A stretch of 64,000 bases of DNA from Pyronema omphalodes (taxonomy: Eukaryota; Ascomycota; Pezizomycetes; Pezizales; Pyronemataceae). Below are positions 47,194 through 58,264 of the stretch, piece by piece. Both the position numbers and the translations under genes were made by a program. Every line of letters begins with the position of its first letter. Position 1 is the stretch's first letter. The notes beneath the pieces were generated by a model. The model did no database searches and was not told the origin of the DNA. It worked only from the letters and a program-made list of their open reading frames with translations. Where the stretch lies: positions 398,501 to 462,500 of the forward strand of contig JAJJXM010000011.1 of the NCBI GenBank assembly GCA_024516155.1. The letters are read 5' to 3'.

Positions 47194-49225
47194 ACTCTGC
47201 AACACACCAATATATCATATCGTCAACGCCTTCCGGCCATCGGCATAACCTTATAGCTCTCTATCGGGGTCCAGCTTCGGCTTCCTGTCTACCTCTCTAC
47301 CTACCTACCTACCTCTCACTCTCTCGCTAGTCTATCACATCATCTCCTTGCGTCTCTGCTTTTTTATCGTTTGATTATTGGCATCATTTGGTTTGGTTTG
47401 CTTGTTTTGTTTCCAGGTTTTCGGTCGTGTGGTTGGTGGTGTGCGTTTATAAGGACAATTGGATTGGATATTGGATTTGATTTTTTGAAACTTTATTTAT
47501 ATCTGGGTGGATACTCCTGGCTGGGTTTATTGAACAATTGTAAGATGATATTATTGGGTCACTTTCATCTTACCTTCTTTTTTGAATTTTTTTTGATATC
47601 TTTTTATTAGTGCTTTTTAGTATCTTGTTTTTTTTTTCTTATCTCTTTGTGCTTTGCTTTACTTGCTTTTTCCTTTTCTTAGTTTGTTTTTTTGTTGGTG
47701 ATGCTGTGGTTTTGATTTTTTTTCGGTGTTTGTTGCGTTTTAGCATCACGGGGTTTTTGTATTTCCTGTACCGTTTTTGCTTTCATCTTTGCTTTGCTTT
47801 TGCTTTCCTGCCACTCTCTTACCCCCTCTTCCCCTAACTTGATGTCTATAGACATAAATTTTCCCTCCTTTTTCCCTTATTTCTTTTTTTTTCTTTGACT
47901 TTTGATTTTAGCATATCTCACATGTATTTTACGGCAACACTTTTTCTTTTTTTATTATAACTACTATATCTTTTTTAATTACTCGGGGTTTTTTTTGTAA
48001 TATTAGTTTCTTTTTTTTGCTTTCCTGTTTCTGTTTCTGTTTCTGTTTCTGTTTCTGTTTCTGTTTCTGTTTCTGTTTCTGTTTCGTTCTTTTGAAACAC
48101 TCTCCTACCTACCTACCTACTTAGCTACTTGTCTCTCTTTTGAAGTGTATTTTTATTGTTTTTGTTTTTTTATTGCGAAAAGGGCGTTTTTTGATTTTTG
48201 ATTGTTTTTATCTTGTCGTTATTGGTGGATTGGATTAGAAGTTTCGTTTTTTTCTTTTAAGGGAGTTGCGATTTAGAGGTTATTTTTTTTTTATTTGACT
48301 GGTCGGCTTGACTGTTTGTTTGACTGTTTGTTTATGGTCATTCGTTTTTACTTTACTTTCCTTTTGTTTTTTTTTGTTTTTTTCTTTCGAGTTTTTTTTC
48401 TTGATCTTGGTCTTGGTCTTGGTCTTGAAGAGAAATGGAAAATGGAAAATGGAAAATAAGGAATAAAATGAGAATTACCTATACGTAACATAAAAGTATA
48501 CCTTTTTTTTGTCGGGGAGAACTTAAACTCAAGAAATCAACTTCATCAAGCTGTATACTGTAGTAGTAGTCCTCTCTTTTTTCTCTTTCTCTCTCTACAC
48601 TATTCTTGGTAATGAATAGAATAAGATTGTAAACCTTGTAACAATAATGACGGCATCCATAGACGGTAATGATGATGATATCATTATTTCATCATATCAT
48701 CATATCTCCGCGTCATTTGTTCTTTGTCATTTGTTATTGATTATTTGCTTCTAATACACAGCCGCCGCTATGTTATTTTTTATTTTTTTTTCATCATATC
48801 CGGTTTTAATATCTTTCTACCACCACCCAGCACCCATCCATCCATCCATCCATCCATCTATCCACCCATCCACCCGCCCAGCCCATCGGAAAATAAACGC
48901 ACGTAAAACTAAACTAAACTAGATATGGTTCTAATATCGATTCATTAATTTTAAATTCATGAATGATGAGCCTCTGTCAAACTCTTGGTCTTTCTATAGT
49001 CGGTAAGTCTGAGGAACTAATTAACCTAGCTATGATGCTCTTAACGGTTTCTTGTTGCTGTGTATGATTGTTGGATGAGATGGGGGTTGAGGTGGGATTG
49101 AGGGATTATGGTAGAAAAGTAGTCAGCTATATGATGCTGACACTGTTACTGGCACTGCTACTGCCATATTTTACAGTTCCCAAACCTCAATCGAAGTGAT
49201 GACGTATATCCGCAGCCTGTATTAA
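47194..49225. other. Intergenic, very T-rich
   Basis: From 47360 to 48420 the + strand is dominated by T and TTTG/TTTC/TTTTC runs. A TTTCTG array lies inside, and CATC units occur at 48836-48860. This is the 3' side of the unknown gene and the 3' side of TGS1, which converge here. Confidence 0.5.
48027..48084. repeat. Hexanucleotide repeat GTTTCT, about ten copies
   Basis: A perfect tandem array inside the T-rich convergent spacer. Confidence 0.95.
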
Positions 49226-49242
49226 CCCCCCCCCCCCCCCCC
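49226..49242. repeat. Poly-C tract (17 C) preceded by TTAA
   Basis: An uninterrupted C homopolymer directly after ATTAA, just downstream of the TGS1 stop. Confidence 0.9.
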
Positions 49243-49267
49243 ACCACCCCCTCCTCGCGCTCTCTGT

Positions 49268-50548
49268 TTAAAAATCCACCACCACATCATCCTTCCACCC
49301 CGCTTCTCTCCTTCTCCTAACCCTCTCTGCCAACCTCCCATAATAAGCCGTCAACGCCTTACTTTTCCTTCCCATACAATAATGCACAACCTCCAATTTC
49401 CGTTCCTTCCCAGCATATTCCGCCAGCTGCAAGAGATCACTAGTCCTCGGCATATACAGGGCAATATCCCCTGCCAATTCCAACGCTCTCAGCATAATCT
49501 TTTTCGTTTGGTAAGGTTTCATATTCTCAATATCGAAGATTTTATCATTTCTATATTCCGGGCCACCCCATGGCGGAGACAGGAAAATGATATCGATATC
49601 ACAATTGGATAAGGTTTGTTCCGCGACACCGTTTCGGGAAAAGAAATCATCGGTTATCGGAAGGATTTTGGAGGCAACACCGTAGATCTGTGCGTTGTGT
49701 TGGAGACAGCGAATTGCGTCGGGGTTGGGGTCGATGGAAATTACTTGCCGGACTAGAGGTGATAGGGCGAAGGAGATGCTGTTGCCGCCGATGCCGGAGA
49801 AGGCGTCGAGGATTGTGAGGCCGGGGTGGTTGGCGGGGAGGGACGTCGGGAGACAGTGGGTGGTGATTTTGCTGGTGGTGGGTTAGAGGGTTGGTAGGAA
49901 GAGGTGGGGTTAAGGTTTATAGATGGAGGCGTGGTGGGTTGGATAGAAGATATGGGGTGTTGGGGAGGGAAGAACGTACGATGCAATAGCCTCAGGTGTA
50001 GCCTCGAACCAGGAATCTGGTGTCATCCAGACCCCCTCGGAGTACTTGGAGAATATTTTGTGACGCTGGGTCCAGTACCAGTGCAGTTGACCTTTGGGTG
50101 GGTTGGCTTCGGTGTAGAGGATTACGCTGGCGGGGGGAATATCTTCTGGTTTAGTGGGATTTTTGGAAGATTGAGATTCGGGGTCTGAGTCTGAGTCTGA
50201 ATCCGAATCAGAATCCGAATTGGAGCTTGAGCTTGAGCTGGAGCTGGAGCTGTCGGAGTCCGAGTCTGAGGAATCCGAGTCTGAGCTTGAACTGGCGTTA
50301 AAATCCTCATCGTCTTCATCGTCTTCGTCCTCCTCATATTCTTGGGAGGTAACGGCATCGGTAGAAGTACGCCGCTTTTTTGCAGGCGGCTGTTGTGGTG
50401 CGTTCACATCTTGCGGCGGTTGCTTGTCGCGAAATTGGTTGTCGCGTGCGGTGGTGTTGAGTCTAGCCATTGTACCGTTGAGCTGTGACGCGAAGAAATC
50501 TTTCACTTGGTTAGCTACGCGTAGTACGCCGCGGCCGGGTAGCTTCAT
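49268..50548 (-). CDS. TGS1: Trimethylguanosine synthase (cap hypermethylase)
   Basis: Two exons (50548-49980 and 49871-49268) code for 390 residues. TGS1 turns the m7G cap of snRNAs, snoRNAs and telomerase RNA into the 2,2,7-trimethyl cap, using S-adenosylmethionine, in the nucleus or nucleolus. Residues 1-130 are basic and then Ser/Asp/Glu-rich (a long SDSD-type run), low in complexity. The core begins at LHWYWTQRHKIFSKYSEGVW. The SAM-binding motif DAFSGIGGNSISFA is at about 212-225, directly after the exon junction. The catalytic motif SPPWGGPEY is at 288-296; its Trp stacks the cap base in known structures. The C-terminus is basic and then acidic. The start at MKLPGRG is the first ATG in the frame. 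Identification is firm. Confidence 0.95.
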
Positions 50549-50851
50549 TTTTTTGCGACGGAACGCGAGGCTCGGGTTTTAAGTTTGTGTTGGCAGTAGT
50601 CGACAGTGACCGGTGGTTGTAGATATAAAGTTGGAGTATATTATATTGCGGGATATTCATTGTAACTGCAACGCTTGCTCGGGAGAGTAATTCCTTTTTG
50701 TTTTGCAGCTGTAGCAGAACGTGGAGCCGAGTGAGAAACTTGGTTCGGACGTGGAATTTGTACCTCCATCAACTCGTCGAGCGCAAATTCAATTTTTCTA
50801 TCCCAATCCTAATCTACAAGCGGTACAAAATGCATCTACAACCTTCTTAAC
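50549..50851. other. Short spacer between two minus-strand genes
   Basis: Promoter side of TGS1 and 3' flank of the MICOS gene. Nothing else seen. Confidence 0.4.
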
Positions 50852-51637
50852 TTAACCTCTCTTAACAAGATCCTCTGCACTCTTTCTCACACCGCTAACA
50901 GTCTCATCGAACTTCCGTCTGGTCTCCTCAGAAGTCTCAACAGAGGCCTTCCATGCGTTCTCAATTCCGCTTCTAACACTGGCATGGGTCTCGGCAACTC
51001 CAGGAACCTTACGCTCCCACTCCCACATGAGGTCTCCAACATTCCGTGCAGTCTGGGGAATGAAGTACCATGCAGATCCAACACCAACCAACAGAGGAGT
51101 GATCGCACGGACGGGCATAGCGCTTCGTCGGGTAACAATGGCACCGGCCATGGTAGCAACGGCAACATAGATGGCACCGGGGAGGACCTTCTCGGGAGAC
51201 TCCTTGGGAGGCGCAAGTCCGGCAACAGTACGGGTTACCGAGTGCTCGTAGGAAAGGTACTCTGAGAAGGCATCGTCAAGCTTGTTGCAGGCAAGGCGGT
51301 AGTGAATGTTGATGAAGCGGCGAGCGGTACCAATGTGGACGGCAAGACGGTCGGTGGGGGTAGGGTGGGTGGGTTCGCTGTTGGGAGGGGTCACGAGCGC
51401 GGGGGGAGCATCGTAGATGGGCTTCTTGGCCTGCGGAGGAGGTTAGTCAGTGTTGAAGAGGTCGTGAATATGGCATACCGGCTCGTCGGCGTAGACAGTG
51501 GAGGTAGTGAGAGCGATGGCACCGAGGATGCTACCGGCGAGGGGAAGGGCGGAACGCTGCGAGATTTTAGCATGTCAAGTTGCTAGGATGTACGTCGTGG
51601 GGAAGCTGACCCGCAGCCGGGGGAGTTGGGATGCCAT
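50852..51637 (-). CDS. MICOS subunit Mic26/Mic27 (apolipoprotein O-like)
   Basis: Three exons (51637-51611, 51556-51479, 51430-50852) code for 227 residues, the size of yeast Mic26/Mic27. MICOS shapes cristae junctions in the mitochondrial inner membrane. The first coding exon is only 27 bp (MASQLPRLR). The N-terminus is basic with a hydrophobic stretch (LAGSILGAIALTTSTVY) that could serve in mitochondrial targeting. After a Pro-rich linker comes the ApoO-type domain: TPTDRLAVHIGTARRF, then YLSYEHSVTRTVAGL, then two hydrophobic segments (LPGAIYVAVATMAGAIV and ITPLLVGVGSAWYFIP). The amphipathic helical C-terminus is rich in charge. I cannot decide between Mic26 and Mic27. Confidence 0.88.
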
Positions 51638-53494
51638 TGAGTTGGTAGTGGTAGTGGTGTCGGTGGTGTTGAATAGCGGGCGTTGACGTATGGAGAAAGT
51701 CGGATGGTGAATTGCTACGATCTTGGCAAAATCAGATCATGGATTATCACTCTATATCGAACAATAATGAAGAAAGTCGTCCTAATTCAAGTAATATCCC
51801 AATTGTTTACATACAAAGTCAAGCAAATACGAATCTATGCCAATCCAAAAGCAAATCGAGGTTCTCTTTGCGAACTTTTGGCAGCTTTCGGACAATCGGA
51901 TCCCATGATTTCTACCCTTGCATTCAGAGTTCGGAGGACACAACCGACATGAGAGTAAGGTGAGTTGATGTCCTTATTGGAGAACTTCTGTAGGGCTATT
52001 CGCGCGCTTTTGCTATTGCGGTTTATTGCGAAATAGAACTAAACATCGCTTTGAATTTCTTTTATCTCAAATGAGAGTGTTATTGACCTCTTTGCATATC
52101 CAATTCGATAGCTACAACACTTGTATCGATCAGTCGGTGCTCAGTTGGTAAGCTGTTCATGTCGCTATTCACCAGAGTGATGCAACGGGAAGTTCTCCAT
52201 CACATTATAAATTCTTAAGCGCTTGGAACAAGAAAATCCTGGCGCACTGGTTTTCACCTGAATTGATGATCACCATATGGTTTACCCGGATTCCCGCATC
52301 ACATCTCGCATCACACTTGTTCCACTGTTCAGTATCCACAAATACTTACGGTGATATGCAAGTGAAGCTTCAACTCTGACCTATGTTGACGAATGGCTAA
52401 CTTGGCACTGGAGGACATAAAGGGTACAGCCCTAGCTGGCGTTATCAATTCAAACTGAACTCAAACAAACCCTGATCTAGCACATGACAAGCCCTACAAT
52501 GCCCCAAGAAACTTGATAAGCTCCTCTCCGTTTTCACCACAGAAAAATGCAAGAAGAATACAGTTTGAGGGAGTGCACATGCAGCAGCCCTCATCTTTAA
52601 AGTTTATTCTGTTGACAAGCGCCCTATTGGTGTGGGGTTGTATTTATACCCCGCTATTACATTCTACTCTTTCCAGTATGAATGCATTCGTGTACAAGGG
52701 TAATTCTGGCGCTTTGTTGTATCACTGCGTCTAAGTTTTGTTCCCCATATGGCTCTATACAACTGCCTTCCATGGATCACCAAATATTGTTTAATCATCA
52801 TAGTTAGAATTGGCTGCCAAAGGGCCTTTAAAACCCCGCTATTTCACAGGGAACAATTTGAGTTGTTGCTCTGTTGCTATGTCCGAATATATGGGGGGTG
52901 GCCATACTCAAGAGACCCCACCACAAGTACATGCAGTCAATACAAACCACCGAGTAATACACATTCCGATTAGCTTATGGTGCACCAAAAAAAAAAAAAA
53001 AAAAAACAATTGATGATTACAAACACACCATTTAAACGCCCTCAGCCCCTCCTCTAAGTATTCACGTGACCATATTTCGGCCTGTTGGTCACTTGTCAAG
53101 TCCATTCTATGGCAACACGCGTTCGCCGGAACGGGGATGCCATGCCACAGCCCAGCAGGCCGAGACGGACCAGCTTGCGCCCAGCTTCGGAGCTTGCGTC
53201 ATCTCGTGGCTATGGCAGTGCAAATAGCTCCTGGTAGACGGGTTGAGGTGTCTCATGTCAAGACGATAGCGACAGACTCCCGTGACACGATTTCTAACCT
53301 TGATTATCCTTACACTCTACACCAAGACAAAAGTCGTTCGAGACCTTTTTGACTTCTTCTGCTTCTACCTTCTCCGACTATCCCACCTTCGTTCTTCCTC
53401 TCGCATCGCTCTCACTCTCTACATCACACCTACATAGCAAACGAAACTACATCTGTCGCGAAGTCGTTACCGGAATATCTACTGCACATTTACA
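51638..53494. other. Divergent intergenic region MICOS / RCR-like gene
   Basis: Both flanking genes start at its edges, so two promoters lie within. An A18-19 homopolymer lies at 52986-53005. The last 150 bp before the RCR-like start are pyrimidine-rich. No other gene recognised. Confidence 0.45.
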
Positions 53495-54147
53495 ATGAGT
53501 AATAATCCTCAATACGACCCAACAATTACTTGCGACAGTTGGGGGAACTGTTATTCAAGTCGCTGGAATGATTGGGGAAGATGGGTGTTTGTCGCCTTTA
53601 TGATTATCGGCTTTATCATGTTTATCACAATGTTAATGTAAGTTTGTTTTCTCCACGTTGATCGGCTTGATCTAATGCACGGCTCAGGTTCATCAACGCT
53701 CGTAAACGTCGTCGTAGCGGACAACAGCCGCTCGTAGGAACCGCATGGCTCGCACCCAAAAATCATCATCCACAGTGGAATGCGCAGCCTGGGCCTGCCG
53801 GACCTGCAGGATATTATCCTCCCCCACCACCCGGAGGTGATTACAGCCACGGAAACTTCTACACTCCTCCTCCATACACACCGAATCCCCAGTTCACCGG
53901 CACTACTTCCGACAATGCTCATGCTGGTACTTACTTTACGCCGCCTCCCGGTCCTCCACCAGCTCATGCCACCGGCCCAGCTTACGAAATGACCTCGCAT
54001 CCCACTCACCAAAGTCCTGCACCTCCCGTGCCTGTTAACTCGCACCCCACCGGGACTTCCACCCACTCGTATATGCAGAGCAATAACCCGTACCAACCGC
54101 CTGCCAGTCCCCCTGCTGCGCACATTGGCCCGGCCGGAAAGCAATAA
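53495..54147 (+). CDS. RCR-family protein (Congo red resistance / surface regulation)
   Basis: Two exons (53495-53637, 53688-54147) code for 200 residues, the size of yeast Rcr1/Rcr2 (about 210). RCR proteins sit in ER or endosomal membranes and influence chitin deposition and the sorting of plasma-membrane proteins, partly through ubiquitin-ligase adaptors. The N-terminal part is short and holds CDSWGNCYSSRWNDWGRW. Residues 31-50 are one membrane helix, followed by a basic stop-transfer cluster (RKRRR) and the family block PLVGTAWLAP. The cytosolic tail is rich in Pro, Tyr and His and contains a PPPY motif at 108-111, the type bound by WW domains of Rsp5/Nedd4 ligases. The intron splits codon 48 (ATG). 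The family assignment rests on topology, block order and length. Confidence 0.85.
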
Positions 54148-54846
54148 GGATATTGACTATTATTGAACGAGGGTCAATGAGAATGATGATCAAGGTTATG
54201 AATGATTTATGATTTGCGAAAGGCTGGTGTTTTGCTTCGAAAATATTGATTGTTGGCTCATATTCTTATTTGTTTGTATGATATTTACTAGATTTGTTAT
54301 TTTGGGGAACCCATGCAGCATATAAAATTCCATTGTGAAACCCGTGCATGTACATGAGTTGCAATTGGTCGCAGATGTGATAAATTGGGGCTAATCATAC
54401 TGCGACGGAGACGTTTTTTTTTTTCCTCTTCTCCAAAGAAAAATTAAAGTGGCAAATGTTAAACACTCGGAAGTTGGCCGTCACCAAGAAAAGCCCTGGG
54501 AAGATTTCAAACCTGTAAAACTCATGGAAGCCGTCAGCAAAACAGAAAAAAAAAATCAATGGACCCGGTGGTCTCAATAATGTGAAGTCAAAAGAAGCCT
54601 AATCTGCCCATCTAAACCGCATTTGGATGAACGGCATGTCAACCAAGCCTAATTCAGCATGACAACATTAGCAGGGGTGTATAAAAATTGAGTTGTGGCT
54701 TTGGATATGTGAATCCGTATCCGTTTGAGTCAGTCAAACTGGACAAATTTTAGGGAATCTCAGGTGGTATCCCATTAGCAGGATTTCTTGCTAAGCGACG
54801 CATGAAATTGAAAACAAAAAATTAAAAAAAAAAAAAATTAAAAAAA
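54148..54846. other. Intergenic downstream of the RCR-like gene
   Basis: AT-rich, ending in A-runs (54819-54846) directly at the border of the inverted-repeat element. No gene recognised. Confidence 0.45.
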
Positions 54847-55915
54847 CATAACCCCGTTCGCCAGACTTACGGCAACGCATCTGTACATGGAGGGACAAAA
54901 AAACTTTTGCATTTTTAATTTGCATTTGCAATTTTCATTTTTCAGGTTTCATCTGTTGCAACGCAACGACACAGCCACACTCCTGATTAGGGTTACCCTA
55001 ACCCTACTCTCCCCAGCTCTCCTCTGCTCTCCCAAGCTCTCCTCTGCTTCCCCCAGCTCTCCTCTGCTCTTCTTTTCTCTCCCCTTTTTTCCTCGCCGCT
55101 CCTCTTCTCGCCGCTCCTCTTCTCACCGCTCCTCTTCTCTCCGCTCCTGTCTTCTCTGCTCCGTTTCACTCATCTCCGCTCCCCTTCTCCCCGCCTCTCT
55201 CACTTCGCCCTAGCCTTTTTCCTCTTCTTTTCAGACTTCCCCACTCGCCTCTCTTCAGTTTTCGTCTCATCCTTTTCTCTTCTTCCTCTCACTTCTTCGG
55301 CTTGTCTATGTATCTGTCTTTGGTGTTTGTTTTTTTACAGCATTATACGTCTTGTTCTATCAGAACTGCTTCATGCTCGTTCTCAGATTTGATCAGTGTT
55401 TCCCAGCCTATTCTTCTTCCTTCCGGGTCATCCTCCATAGCGGGAGCATTGCTTACCTGTATCCACTCTGCGGTGGCAATCTTGGTAGTAGAGACCATGG
55501 TGGAGAAAACTCTGGTGCATGACGCGGAGAAACGACTAACCTGAGATATAGAGATACAGGATAACATTGTAAAATAACACATAACACATAAATTCAACAT
55601 TTCATCCATCTATGAATGCCCAAGTAAAGTATCACGCTGTGTCTTCATGCGTTGAAGCAAAACCGCATCTCTGCGCAGTGCAGCAGCGGTACCCGCTTGC
55701 GATTTTGTGATGCGCATCTGTCAGTGTTTTAGTCAGCGGTGTGGCTGCGTCGTTGTGGCGACAATTTATTTTGGTAGGTGGGCACTCTTCCTCTGTTGCA
55801 CTGCTGCGTTGCAACAGATGAAAAGTGAAAAGTGTGAATGCAAATTAAAAATGCAAAGTTTTTTTGTCCCTCCATGTACAGATGCGTTGCCGTAAGACTG
55901 GTCACCCCTGTTATG
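54847..55915. mobile_element. Inverted-repeat element, about 1.07 kb, no transposase
   Basis: The two ends are long inverted repeats. The left side reads CATAAC, then CCAGACTTACGGCAACGCAT, CTGTACATGGAGGGACAAAA and, further in, TTCATCTGTTGCAACGCA. The right side, read on the other strand, gives CATAAC, CCAGTCTTACGGCAACGCAT and the same inner blocks in the same order. The arms are about 140-190 bp; the left arm lacks about 50 bp that the right arm keeps between TTGCAACGCA and ACGACGCAGCCACAC. The centre is CT-rich (55010-55290, CTCCTCTTCTC-type units) with no transposase frame. I could not define a target duplication. It looks like a non-autonomous, foldback- or MULE-like element. Confidence 0.75.
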
Positions 55916-58264
55916 TTTTCGGCCTTCGACAATGTACATAAACTATAGCTGACATTAGAGGCTTTTTTCATGTGTTTCCTGAATTACCCGCCCTGTTCCT
56001 ATCCGTAAATCGAACTATCGTTTGCGTTGATACTCTTAAAAATCAGACATCGATTAAACCTCATTAACCAAGATATTTTGCTATATCTCGATCTCGGAAG
56101 AAAATGTCATGTTTACAGATGTCAGATAGCACAGCCTCATAAGCTCCAACTTCCAGCTTGTACATAAAACATATCAAGTCGTATCACGCGACAATGGACA
56201 CATCTTAGATCAATACCTGGCATAGTATACTAGATCTCGCCTCGCCTCGCGGCCCGGGCAGTGTAAAGTGTAAAGTCTAAACGGCCCCCAATTCCCGATT
56301 CCCGAGTTCCGCCATCTTTAGCCCCCTTAGCTCCTGACAAATTCATATGTATCCCAGCTGGGGAAGCCGTGTATCATTTTGTGTTGTATGTACCACCATA
56401 ACACCATAGTACTTCATGAATTCGACATGAATCCGGCATTATTACTGATTTCGGATTTTACACTTTGCTATGTTCGCATCGATTGTACACCCAACCTAAC
56501 CCAGCCTCGTTGGCTGGACACTGGACATATGATGATGATGTCTGCGAGAAATGTACCTTGAGGCTTTGTACCACCTTCGGCGTTGATAATGGCTGCAGGG
56601 TGTAGGCTGCATATGGGACATACTACGTACAGAGCCTACACTACTTACGCCTACACCGGTCGTCGGTCATCGTCTTGTGCTCAGCGGCATACATAGCCCC
56701 GGAGTAGGTGTAAAAGTTGGAACTGTGAGTGAAACGGTGCCAGGGGATTTTGTTTGTACATGTTTGGTACATGTTTGTACTATTACATATGCGAGTACTT
56801 GTGCTTAATGGCAAGAAAATGAATCGTAAGTCAGCAAACTCCGTGTCTACATTCAGGTGATACAAACACACTTGTGGTTCCCATAGACAAAGACTTCAAG
56901 ACTGCAATAGCTGTCAACTTGAATATATAAGTAGGGCTATAGGGTCCTGTAAAGAATATAAAGTAGTATCAGTTAGGACATCGCCTGATCTTTGAAAAAC
57001 GAGCACTTCATCGGGTTAAAAAAAATACATAGGGTTCAGTTACATCATGTTATCCGCGATTTTTGAAATACAAAATCGTGATAATTTCTTGCACAGGACG
57101 ATAACTTTAATGACTGAGCCTTGGGAAGCTTTTGCTATTGATATTGGATGTCAAATTGTTATCTATCATTTCAACCAGGCCAAATGGGGCTTATTTATGC
57201 TCAAGTGTTAATATCTGTGATCTACTCGTACATATCACTGGCAATATGTAATGCCGTTACAGGATCCATTTCAAGTGCTCTTATCCTATCTTTGCCATTC
57301 AATCATTCCCGCGTTCACTTTTCTCTACTTGAACATGATTGCCAAACAAACCGGTACAGAGCTACAAGCATTTAATACTGAGTATTGGATGAGGGGAATT
57401 CTATAAAACGTGTAGCTTGCTACCTGATTCTCTAAGGTTATGCTCACTATCAAGAAAAGAATACATTCCCCAGATGACTAGATCTTTCTGAATGTCCTGA
57501 CCGTTGGGAGATATACCGAAGAGTCAGTCCAATTTAATGTTTATGAGATAAGACCATTCAAGTCCCGCACTTCTTCTACACAATGAAAATCTCGCATCCG
57601 GCTCGAAAACTGTACAATTACCAACCAACATGCGTACTCTCAAGGTTTTGATACTTGAAATGAAGAATTCCTAGCCACGGCGATGTACATACCAGAGTCG
57701 GCCTTTAGGCGGCTTAGATGGTCTAATCGTGGTTTGAATATCAAGCATTCTTTGTCACCAAGGCTCGAGCAAGACATTATTTACAGTTAGGAACTGAATC
57801 GAACTTGCCATCTTCGGTAATGAAAATTGAACGAACCACATAATTGGTTCTGGTGGTTTTACTGGGGAGCATACGCTTTTCATTTTCAACGGCATCCTCA
57901 ACGAGGTGGCAATATTTTAGCTGGTGAGTGACATTACTACCGGGACTAGAGCGATGGGAGTTAAGGAGATATGTTGTCAATTAAAAGAAGGTTTGGTAGT
58001 AGCTTTAGTTGTTCGAGAACAGTCTGTGAATGTAAAGGCCGCAGTGGGGTTGACCAAATGTGGGTCATTACATATTACGAGCAGAAAATCAAGCTATCGT
58101 TAAGATGCATCTGCTTAGCGCAAAAATTACGGATAAGAAAGGCTGCTTTTTTTTTTGATGATAAAGGATCTACCATGGCTTTTGTGCTACTCTAGATATC
58201 TCCTCCAATTTTATATTACTCCATTCGTTTTTACCTACTCTACTTTGGTGTCTTCGTTGAGATT
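55916..58264. other. Intergenic between the inverted-repeat element and the UNG gene
   Basis: A GC-rich patch CTCGCCTCGCCTCGCGGCCC lies at 56236-56255. Otherwise AT-rich with no ORF of known family. Confidence 0.45.

Noticed and set aside
54990..55010. Telomere-like GGTTACCCTAACCCTA inside the inverted-repeat element, and CCTAACCCTAACC at 61344
   Set aside because: Both are less than three units long and lie between ordinary sequence; too short to call an interstitial telomere.
54868..55896. Tc1/mariner interpretation (TA duplication inside CTTACGG..CCGTAAG)
   Set aside because: The inverted similarity extends beyond these TA bases to CATAAC on both sides, so they are internal to the arms.
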